Position numbers and translations under genes: made by a program. The notes beneath the pieces were generated by a model. That model worked only from the letters and a program-made list of their open reading frames with translations, was not told the origin of the DNA and made no database searches. From Tubiluchus corallicola (lineage: Eukaryota; Priapulida; Priapulimorpha; Priapulimorphida; Tubiluchidae), in assembly GCA_030141605.1 (NCBI GenBank), contig JAQGDQ010000018.1, positions 434,001 to 498,000 of the forward strand: a DNA stretch of 64,000 bases, written 5' to 3'. Positions 1 through 12,400 of this stretch are shown in pieces; position 1 is the first letter of the stretch, and each line of letters starts with the position of its first letter.

Positions 1-313
1 GAGAAGAGAAGGGGAAGACAGAAAGTAAAGTCTTGTACAAAAAGACAGAAGGAGAGAAAGAAAAGTTGTGCCTTAACCGAAATGAGTTTGCGGGCATCCA
101 TGCAGAAGTCAAGGTCATTGGGTTTTGATACCATTTATTAATTTAACTAAAATTCATGAAAATAAAGTTGTAAACTTGCTACATTAATTAAACTGGTGTA
201 ACTTTTTACTAACTTTCAATGATTGTTCGACCACTAGTGACTAGTGCAAGTTTCTCGAAAAATAGTTTCAACAAAGAGATATATGAACATACACATGAAA
301 ATAATGAACGTAC
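1..313 (-). other. LRP1: LRP1 intron 45, partial
   Basis: Sequence downstream (gene sense) of the exon 45 donor. A purine-rich stretch occupies the first 60 bases. I see no EGF-coding exon in it. Confidence 0.7.
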
Positions 314-438
314 CAGTTTGGAGTGACCTGTCAAAAACCTGAATATCTTTCACTTTGTTACTGAGATCGCGTCGAACAATGGTAACAGGTGACTTCAAAT
401 TTTTTTGCACCCGTCTTATGGATCCTCCATCAACTGAC
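314..438 (-). CDS. LRP1: LRP1 exon 45: propeller 5, last blade (last exon in window)
   Basis: [13 protein letters not shown] then [13 protein letters not shown], equivalent to human NGSIKRGSKDN and KDIKVFNRDRQKG, which close propeller 5. Acceptor gttacag, donor GTACGT. It leaves in phase 1, so the next EGF exon must lie beyond the left edge. Confidence 0.93.
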
Positions 439-3400
439 CTGTAACATTTATTGCTAGAGTGCAATTTCGGAGTAAACAGCCTGCACAAAAACTAGTCTGA
501 ATATTATTTCTATACATGAGTTTCACCAAACTAATCACAACAATTTTAAACAATTCTGCCAGTCTATTGTATCATCTTATAGAGTCATTCCTGATAATGG
601 GTAGGGTTCCAGTTCTGCCATAATCATTCAACATTAACGGCCAGATTTGAGTTTGCAATGTACTTAACTGAATAAGTTTTACAATTTGTTAGGGTTGCGA
701 AGAACATATCTCATATAAATAATGACTGTTACGACACATTTGTTATTTAATAATTTTAAGACTATGTAGGCAATTCCTTTTTATCTATAACAGTGAAAAC
801 GGCAAAAATAAAATACAGCTAATAAATTTAAAAAAATAGTTCAAATGACATACAAATGATAAGAAATCAGCAATTCGCTATGTTACAACAATTGCTACCT
901 GATGCAATAAAAAAATCGTCATTGCATTTTTAAAAATGCAATTTCTGACAATTTAAACATGAGATAAGAGGCACTATTGAAAAGTCTGCCACAAAAACGT
1001 AGAATGGACAACTAGCTAACCAAAGATTGTGATCTTATAACCCGAAAAAAGGAAGGCAAATCACTGAAACCTGTATTATGGCATGCCTGATAACGACAGA
1101 TCTATTTTGAAGTACAAATTTAAGCTAATTATTTTTTTACAATGTACTTTGTGTGTTTACTCAAATGCATGCAAATAATTTTTTGCAATGTTTGCACCGC
1201 CATTTTCAAGTTGCTATTTTAAATGTATTTATGAAGAAATTACGCAAAAACTAATAACTGCCCATTTGATGGTCATGATGGATGAATGTAAGAAAAAAAT
1301 GGTGTTATTTCTTTATCAGTCTAAGTAAATAATCGTAAATTTGTTTGACCAAATATTTTTTTACATGGATTGTTTATATTTTCCCTTTATTGTCTATGAA
1401 ATGCTAAAGTGCTGGCAAATATATGCTCCAATCTTATAGTGAAAATTGTGATCACTCGAGTGCTAATTGCATTGTTTAAATAAGAAGTTAATGACAGTTG
1501 TTACACTAAGTGAAATGCAGTTTCTCCCAACAGGGATTATCAGAACTAATGTTCTTACTAGTCACTGTTCATTTTCTTTTCATCACTAGTGAAATTAAGC
1601 AAAAAATAAAACTCACCAGTCAACCCAGTAAACATAATTGCCAAAGACAGTAAGCGTCACAGGGTCCGTAATATTCTCCGGCTCTTGTACAATCACACTG
1701 TGACTTGTATTATCAAAGTGTATTCGTTCTATGGAATTCCTTCGTTTATCGCAGAAATACAAATAATTTCCCTGCAAAAAATAATTCAAGATGAAAAGGA
1801 AGAATTCATATAACAAACATATAGGAGCCGACAGTGAGTATTAAGTATCCGTAATATACTAACCTCATAGTCGACAGTGATGTCACGAATATCTCTGATG
1901 TTAACAGAATACGAACTGTTAATAAGTGTCATAATTTCAGAACCGTCTAGGTAAGCTCTGTGAACAAATTTTCCATCTTCAGTTGTCCAGAATAAGTACC
2001 TAAACAAATAGCAAAAATGCACTGCCATTATAACAATCAATGCAATATTCAAGAGTCAGAACTAAAAATGTTTCAAAAATTGATTAAATTAATAGTTATA
2101 ATTTGCTTTTCATGTCAAATAGTTGATATGTGCCATTACGTGCTAATAATTTTAGCAGTTTGCAAGTACCAAAGAAGTATCTAAACACTCATAAGTATAT
2201 GCTGTCCAAGATGTAAAATGTAATGCGGGTATTTTATTTCATCTGTCCACTGCTTTAATCAGCGACTTTAAATCACAGCTCTTACAACTGCCTTTATACT
2301 TCAGTAGCAACAATAAGAGTTTAAAGTTCTAAAGTACGTGTAAAAACTAACTGTTATTCAGCACAAGTCTTTGCACAAACCTATGGAATTGATTTTGCCC
2401 CAATGCAAAAAATCTACACTTAAGTGATTAATGACTTACCCCATAACGGGATGCACAGCTATACTTTTAGGATGTATTAGCTCAGACAAAACAACAAATC
2501 TGTCTGACCCATTCAAATGACACACTTCAATTAGCCCAAATTCTGTGTCAGTCCAGTAGATATTTCCTAAAAAGATTTTTTTAAAGAAATGAGCTGGTTA
2601 TGTAGTTATCCATACAACATGTAACCTTCATGAACATAGACAACAAACACCACAACAAAGCAAATTATACCAATTTTATTCCTTAAAATACACAGTGTAA
2701 AACTGTGAGAAAAGTTACCTGCTATCCAGTCAACAGCTATGCCACCAACTGTACCAATACCTTCAGTAACTATTTTTTGGAGACCTGTAAGATCACGGTG
2801 AATTCGAGATATAGTACCGCCTGCTGTATCAGCCCAGTATATATAGTCAGCCTCTGCAACGGAAACATTTTTCAGTTAGTATGCAGTCCACGGACACTAG
2901 TGACAATAACATATCCTAGCAAGTTGTGACTATCGCATTAGGCAGTTGAAAATACCATACAATTATAATTACTTATAAGAAATTAAAAAAACAATTTTCT
3001 AGTAACAATGCACATGGCAAAAATACATAAAGTGATAAATAAGGGCAAAGATTACCAAAACACTAGTCAGGCTGAAAATGTCTGCTGCTCGAGTAAAAAC
3101 AAACATTTGTTTTCCGAAATTCAGTAAATGGTACAAAAGAAATAGGAAAACCAACTAGTGCCAATACAACATTTAAATATGGAAAAGAAACAAAAAGCCC
3201 GAACAGTTGAATTTTCCTTCACCAAGATTCTCAAATATTGATGAGCTTTTTACAAACTCTCTGATGCAGCTTGTACAAGTTTCAGCTTAAAGGACAAAAG
3301 GTAGCAAAAAAGTAATGACCTGAATCATAAATACCAGAATGAAAAACATGATAAGCTCTTAGTTATACAAAATGCAAGTAATTTTTGCTGTAGCATTTCA

Positions 3401-6400
3401 ACAAGTGGTTTACACACTGCTAATTTGTGAAATGTGCCTAATAATTAATATAGGCATTAAGTTATAATGACTTATTTTTGCCTGAAAAACAAATATCGGC
3501 TTTAATATCTTGGCATCAGAAATGAGAACACGTGACAATTATTGGTTACGTAGATAGTACTAGCGTTAGATACAATTCATCTAACTTGGCAACCAATTAA
3601 TACACTAAAATGCCAAGTAAACAGTTTTCTACAAAATAGATTGTGTAGAAAAAACAAGTTACACATGAGGTAGAACAGAAAGCCCAACATAAATAGTTTC
3701 TAGTTCCCAACCATATCTCTGTACAAAATCACAGTTAGATTTTAATACCTTTTACATTCCTATCATTTATACAGAACTACAAAATATAGGTAGTATTCTT
3801 AAATTATGTAAGTAAGCACATTTGTTACGAACCCAACAAATCAGTTTAAATCCCTTACGAATCCCAATGTTATGTATATCTAACAAAATATGCTACTTAC
3901 ACAATTTTACACAATTAAAAATTACCTAATGCCAAAGCATGGTTTTTTTAGAAAATTTAACGTACAATTAAATTTTAGAAAAAAGTGAAGCTAAAGCTGA
4001 TAAAAAGCTAGAAATACTTACCGGGATGCATATTTAACAACAAGTGGCGCATGTATGGTACAATTCCTGTTTCTGGATCAGGCCCTTAGTAGAGAGAGAA
4101 AGTAACGAGTCTAATTACACTTGTACAACAAGAAATCTAGAATTTAGGATATAAACTTACCTGCATGTAATACAAATTGTATGTTTTAGAATTGAGTCAG
4201 ACAGACTTCTCAAATAAAAGAGGTCTGCCTATAAGACAATAATACAGTCCAGCGAATATTAAATACAGCTATACCAGTGGTTGATCAATTTCACTTCTGT
4301 TAAAAATTCAAACAAGAAGTGAAACCATTCGTCTATCCACCCAGGTTTAAGTGATAACATTTCCAGCAATAATACTGTGTTTCCACTGATAATGCTAAGG
4401 CAGCATGTGAAATTTATGACAAACGTTAAAATTAATTTGTATGGTACAAATCTCTATAATCTTACCTCTATAATCATGGGGCACTTCCAATGGTAAACCT
4501 GTAGATTTTCTTAATACTCACAGGCCAATGGTAAATGCACCATAAACTATGCTAACTATAAAAACTCTAAATACAGAAAACTATACATAATCTTAGCAAT
4601 ACTAAGTTGGACAAACAAAATCATATACCCAATAAATGAATTAAAATGCACATTAACATCATAATAGTATACGAAATGTATATACAGTAAGTCCTCGTTT
4701 AACAACTTTTTGTTTAGCGATGTTTCATTTTAACGCTGTTAAACATTTCACACCTTTTTCTCACTTAATGACATGTTTCATTTTAATGACATTTTTTTTA
4801 CTTTGCTCAAAGCCATTTCTTATCAACAACATTTTTACCCAATTTGAAGTACCAAAACAGTACATGTAGGCATTAATCTGTTCTAAAAATGCACAGTACA
4901 ATTAGTACAATTATCATTTACGTTTTTGCTTCAGGACAGAATGCTAAATGCTAACCATTTGTACAAAGCGAGATCTATTTGTGATTTATACGCCTCAAGG
5001 TACATGGTTGCAAACTTTATGGGAAGAAATTTTGCCTGCAACCCGTTGCTATAGCAACCATTATCCAGAAGAAATTGTCTTAAGACCTCCCCCAGCTTGG
5101 CTTTTACTATGCAATGTTCAACCACTAATTTTGCAGCTAGGACTTTATCGTTGACAAAAGAGAAACAGCCAGCTAGGTAGTGGTAAGAAAGATAGGTAGT
5201 TTCAAGCAAGCAGAAAGAAATTAATCAACAGCAACATGTATAAAACTCAAGAAACGTTTAATTCATACGAATTAAGTAGCATTGATTTGTGCTTCTGGAA
5301 CATATCTCAATTCTTTTACAATACTTTCTACGGAAGTCTTGGTTTTGTTTAACAATGTTTTGCGTCGCGTTCTGTTGAAATGCATTAGCGCCGTTAATCG
5401 AGGATTTACTGGGATTACCAGCACAAATCACATGTTAATAAAAATCAAGATAAAAATAAGAACAAGAGACACGGCATGAAAATGCTAGAATGCAACAACT
5501 AATTGCAAATTGCACAGATAGAAAAACAAAATAAAATGGGCAATTTCTAAGCAAAATTGTAACTTATCACTAAAAGTGATATTTTTGAAAAAAACTAATA
5601 CTACTTGTGATATATTGTTAGAGTAACAAAAGTCGATGCTATTTATTATAACAAATGAACCACAAATACCACATACTATAAATAAACTACACAACAAAAT
5701 GTAGTGTCTTCTACATGCAACTACATGCTTAATTAGCTATTGACAAACACATCCCACAATTAATATGTATGATTCTTCGAATACTTCCCAAAGTACCAGC
5801 ATGTTTTTCCATTTTTCCTGTGCTTGTAGCGCTTCTTGAAACTTACAAAGCAACACTAAATAATTTTTCAGTACATACAAAAAATTAATACATGCACTGA
5901 CTAAATTTAGTAACACCTGGTTAATCTCAAACAGCATTCACAACACAAGGGTTGCATCACATTCACCAATAAAAATGCCTTTGGGAGCATTTTTCCAAGC
6001 TAAAAACAACAAAATTAAATTTGAAAAAATAAATAAATAAACAGTTGAAAACACGGGCCAGTAGAATAAAAGGAAGATTTGGGGCGATTTAATAAAAGTA
6101 ACACTATAACTTTATAAAGTTTGTTACCTGCATGAAAATCTATGACAGGTGATTCTCCTATTCCTGAAATTGGAGCCAAGGCTTCCAATGCTGTATCATT
6201 GGGATCTAAAGAGTAGCCCAAAATCTCGCTGTTTGTCGACACGATCAAAAATGATTCAATTCCTGCAAAAATGACAAGAATGCCATTTTGTACTTGTTTT
6301 TTAAATGCAATAATATTAACTTAGCTAGTGTGCATTTCCATTCTAGTAGTTTTGTTAAACTGACACAACTGATTAAGAACAGCTTTACATTACATTAGCA

Positions 6401-9400
6401 AACAGTTTGCTTCTGACAAACTTACTTTAGCGTGCAAAATATTTATAGTTTTTTTACACTGTGAAAGAAAAGAATACAGATCATAATTTTTTTCCAGTTA
6501 GAAGGATGGCATAACTACTTCCTATATAAAAAATGCAATATAATGGAGAAAAACCAAAAAAGTTCTTAATTTTGTTAAAACAGCAGTATAAAGCTATTGC
6601 AAAACACTTTATAACACGGGCTAATATTGTAAGGGTTCAAGATTAATATCTCAACAGAAATTACAGAGCAAAAAAACTAAATAATAAACTGTTTACCTGC
6701 CACCCTGAAAAGAACAGATAATAGAAAAATAAACGTAGCAGAAGCAGCAATAGCGTACAGTGGTATCTGGCAGCAAGCGTATAGCTACTGCAGTAAACAA
6801 GTGTAAGCATGTAGCTACTGCACAGAAAAGCTTCACAGAGACTGCCACGAAGATTATGTGAAACAATAAGCCGGCAATGAGTAATGAGCCTTAAGATGTG
6901 TAATGAGTTTAAGTCTAATCAGCATCAAAGCTAGTATTAGACTATTAGCAGGGAGGCAAAAATCTTGTTAAACATGCAGCTAGATAAGATATTAGTATTA
7001 GTAACAAATGAATTGAGATAGAACATTAAAATACAAGGGAAATAATTAAATATGCAAGCAACAGTACAAATGAAAAGTATAGGTGCAGGCAACTTGAAAG
7101 AAATTTTTAGTAAACATAATTTACAAGAACACATATAACTGCAAAAGACAATTTCCAAACAGAAAACACCTTTGTGAAGTGAGATGCACACAAGCAACAA
7201 GTAACCCTTCAGTATGCTTAGTGCAATCAATGACAGTAACCACAGAAAGTGTGGAAAATCCTGAAGTTAAGTCACTAGCATCTCTGTTTAGCTGAAATGT
7301 GTTATGTTTAGCCTAAATTTCAGCCCACTGCTATGTGAATTTTGGACTTTTCAATAGACATTTTCAAGATAAGCATTCCCTAATAGTATTCTGAGCTTGT
7401 CCCTATGCTCCAAATGTTTATCCCTTCTTAAAGTAGCCTTTTACTTTTTTATTTTTTACTGGGGCTAAATGTAGAATGATCTGCTATTCTAACAGGTTTT
7501 CATTCACTCAAATATCAGATGTCTGAAACTGTCAGCAACTCGTTTTCCTTCTTCCTTTAAGCTCTCTTAGCCTGGGAAAATATCAACAGCTACCTGCTTA
7601 CCACCTCATTTTCCCCTACTTTTTAAAACAGACGATTCCCTTTTCAATCACCCAGAAGACAAACTCATTTAAAAAAAATTGCAAGTTCAAACATTTTCAG
7701 AACAATTGTAAATGGAGGTTCAATTGTAATTACATATTATGTTTTCCTTTCTCAACTTTCAGGTTTATTGCTCTTATACCATTGCTATTATTACATCATT
7801 TACTTCATCCTTATTTATATTAAGTTATCTACAGATGCATGCAATCTTTTTTTCATTTAAATAAGGTGAGTGTGTTAATGACCGTATGGTCATACATTCA
7901 CTTTGCACTACTCAAATTATTTTATTTAAAGTTTGTTAATGTGTTTGATATTGTATTTTTGATGTGTGAAATAAAATTCATAGTTCATAGTTCAATAAAA
8001 CAACAGGTTAGTAGGCTTTTCCAAACTTATTCTGACCTTAAACAATAAATTAATCTTTGATACAAAGATAATGACAAGCCATCCAAACAGCATTTTGTTA
8101 ATTATCAGTTAACAAATAACAACTAACAACTATTCACTTTACATGCAAAAATGTACTAATGAAAATGATTTTTGATTATTATAATTTCCATTTTAATTTC
8201 CTTTTCCAAAAGAAAAAGCTCAAGTGTCACATGTAGAACAATCTAGCGACAAGTAATCTGTATTTCTTTTATATAACCTGCCACCAGGAAAATAGTATAA
8301 TAAGACGATAGACATTTTATTTTGCTGACTGATACCAGTGCATCTTTGCTGCTCGTTTCGGCTAAAACCTGCAGTGCATTTGCACACATGCTCTCCAACT
8401 CCAACTGGAATACACAGTTGCGTACAGTTACCATTGCTGTTTGAACACATATTACTGCCTGAAAAACAAGCAAAAATGCCATTATAAACCTATTTTAAGC
8501 ATTTTTGAAATTTTTATTTTTATGCAGCAAGCCCTTACATTTCAAGAAAACAAGCTATAAAAAGATGATTGTAGGAACACTGTTATAAACAATATGGAAG
8601 CTAGAATGTATTTCTGTTGGCTATATTTTCTCAACAAGGTTCTCTTGACCAATTTCAGTAAGCCAGACCATGGAAACTTCCCAAAATTTTGACATAGCGA
8701 ATTTTTGCGAATCTAAATGAAAGGTTATTAAATTTTCGACAATTTTTATCTCAGGTTAAGTACAAAAAATTGCAGAGTCAAAAACTTTCGTAAGGAACAG
8801 AAAAAACAAACAATATGGTTACCTGCATGGCCATTTTTGTCATATATTCGTAAAGACATGACATTAACTGTGCTGTTACTCATAATTTGTAGATTAGATG
8901 CATCCTTATCCATCTTTGCCAATAATCCATTCCATCGATTAGAAAACAGTAATCTTTGAAAACAAAAACACTTTTAGAAACCAATACAAATTTTACTATA
9001 GGAATCTTTCATTACCATCTCTCATTATGTACTAACAATATGCAAAGTGTCACCATTCCTAAAAGTGTTTGACAAAACATTATTTTAAACAATGTTTAGA
9101 CTTTAGATTTATTTTCAACAAAAACAATAACAGGCAGCGAAGCTTGATAAAAAATGACTTACTTATCTTGATACATAGTAAGTGCAAAAGGCTCCACTAG
9201 AGTGTGCTGAGGAGCAATTGTCTGAATATCATCACCATCAGTACTGCAAGACTGAATACTATTGTCCATCATATTCACCCAAAAAACTCTGTCATGTTTG
9301 TAATCGACAGTAATACCTAAATAAACAATAAGTCATTACACAAGTATAAATCCATTGTTAAAGATCTTAATAGTGGAAGTAAAAGTCAGTAAACAGAAGA

Positions 9401-12400
9401 GTTAATTTTTTTTGTGCAGTGATACAGTGACTACTAGAGTACCAGCAAAACACTATTGCTTGCGTGCATTATTACAGAAACCAGCAAATACGAGAAATTG
9501 ATAAATAATACAAAAACAAAATAATAATATAGGAACATTTTGGCCACAGCAACACATACTACATAAACCCAAGATGTTTTGGGCCTTTCTTTTGATTTTT
9601 TTTTAAGTAAACAACCATGGTGCTACACAGTTTCCTGCTTTAGCCAGCACTAAAAACCTTCATTATGCCTGTGGCAAAAACTAATACTTTGAGTTTGAAA
9701 CCACTTACTTGTAGGAAACTTGATATGAGAATTCGTCTGACTGCTTGCTATAAGTTTCCGGTCACTGCCATCCATATTTGCCATGTGAACACTATGATTG
9801 CCACCAACATCCGTCCAATACATCTTGCTAATGAAACATAGTTACATTTAGTTTGATCCTAAGGTTAATCAAGATTAATCAAACTAAATAAGTTTATGTA
9901 CCATTCGCATGGAATAAAATATACAGAGGCAGGCCTCACAATTAAAACACCAAAAGGCAAAATATTGCAGAATACCGATTACGTAATAATTAAATCCTTA
10001 AAAACTTATTTTCAAGATTTGGCTAACAAATACTTACCCATATACAGGATGAACAGCTAAGGAGTATGGTTTTACCAAATCATCTTTAATTAGTACAACT
10101 CTGAATTCTCCCTCCAAAGTGCTTATGCTGATCCTTTGCTTATGGTCATCAAATGAACCAAAAAACATATTCTTAGAAATCCAGTCAATGGCGAATGCAT
10201 AAGGATTTGGGATACCTGCAAGGAATATTTTGAAACTGCTACTCATTTTATTCAAGCCATTTAGTGTTCTTAGTCAAACATGGTTTTTGTTGCTAACATA
10301 TCAGTTCTTAAGTTTCCTTATGCAAATTCAGTGAACTAGCAAGATTTAATTTAGTGGAGGGAAATAATCATTTGAATTAGTCTAAGAAGTTTGTCACATA
10401 CTAAATTTCTGCATAATTGGCTATAAAAAGCAGCTTCTTACTTAGTATATTATTGGTGCTATGTTTGAATCTTGTATAGTTGCTGGATTTATGATCAGTC
10501 ACAAAATTCTAGAGCTAGTTGAAAATATTTTTAAAGTTGACAAATTATTTAAATTACCCGTGTCAATCACAACAGTCTGTCCCGTGCCATTCATGAAAGC
10601 ACGGCTGATCTTATTTGAACTAACATCAGTCCAATAAATCATGTCATTGTCGATGTCGAAATCAACTACAGATGCATTATCCACAGATGTCAGAGATGGC
10701 ATCACAGTAAAGAAGGGGTTGTCTACATCAACACCACGTATTTCCTTCTGCTGACTCACTACTAGCAGTTCAGTTAATCCTGTAAAGATTAAAATGGTTA
10801 CTGTAATTTATTTGTTAAAGCATAATGGCATACTTCACTTTAATGTAATGGTACAAAATTAGTACAATGGTACTAATTGCATTATAAAAAGACAACTTTT
10901 CTCAAAGTAACTAATTATGCAAAGACAGTGAATACAAAGCACAATAACTGGTTCAGTTAATCCTGTAAAGATTAAAATGGTTACTGAAATTTATTTGTTA
11001 AAGCATAATGGCATACTTCACTTTAATGTAATGGTACAAAATTAGTAGAATGGTACTAATTGCATTATAAAAAGACAACTTTTCTCAAAGTAACTAATTA
11101 TGCAAAGACAGTGAATACAAAGCACAATAACTGCACTGGTAGACGTAGTACGTAAAGCCAGGTTGTGAATGATCTGATTGTGTAATTTATTTTTATGGGT
11201 ATTTTAAATGAAAAGTTGTCGTTGTTATCAAGTTTGAAAAGTTACACTCAAATCCAAATATTTCAGTAGATGACAATCAAACATTGGAAACACGATTGTA
11301 AGAATGTCACAACACTGGAAGGAAATGCTAGTCAGAGTGCTAATATTACAAAAATTAGCTCAGAAATTAGTTTTTATTAACTTTAGAATATGCCATAAAT
11401 AATACTTACTAATGCAGTTTTTATTATCATCGCTAAGAGTCCATAAATGCGGACAACGGCAGGCTGGAGTAGAAGCATCACCAATCAGGCACAGATGTGA
11501 ACAACCACCATTGTCCTTAGCACAAGGATTTTTGGCTGAAAAAAGAATGTCGACTTTTAATCAACACACGTTTGAATAACGCAAGTGAAAAATGGATTTT
11601 TATGATGAAATTTGATACATGTAAATACATTATAATGTCAACAACAAATGTGTGTTTCAAAATGAACAGTAATAGAATAACTCTAAATAGTCTAATAATC
11701 ATGTGTCAGAATTCTGGAAAGTACACACACACCAAGGTACAGAAATTTTCAGTTTTACAATTTTCAATGACTACGTGAACTTCAATGCACTTTGCTGCCA
11801 AGTCTGCAGAATCTACTAAGCCTATATCCATCAAGCTCATTATACTTTCCATCCTGGCATGTGGAAAAACAAGTACATACAAATGCTTAACCTGTTTACT
11901 TTGTTTAACGCTAAAGACTCCTTAGATATTAATAACTATAGACCTATATCATTATTACCTTTTTTCTCAAAAATCATAGAAAAAATTGTCCATAAAAGAT
12001 TATTAGACTACTTGTCTATACATAATGTACTTTAGTATGGTTTTAGAAATGGTAGTTCTACACAGCTAACCCTAATTAACATAATAAATAACATAATTCA
12101 TTAGAACAAAACACTGTTGCCATTGGCATTTTTTGCAATCTCTCTAAGGCCTTTGATACAGTCAATCATGATGTTTTGCTAGATAAGTTATTTCACTATG
12201 GCATTAGGGGTAGCATACTCATGGTTTGCTAATTACCTCAAGGGCTGAACTCAAGTAGTCAGGTTGTAACGCATGTCCTTTCCAATGGAGCAATAGTCAC
12301 ACATGAAGCACACCCCAGGGATCTATTTTAGGACCTCTGTTGTCTTTAATATGCATTAATGACTTACAAAACTGTATTACTGACAATGGAAATTTCTTCC

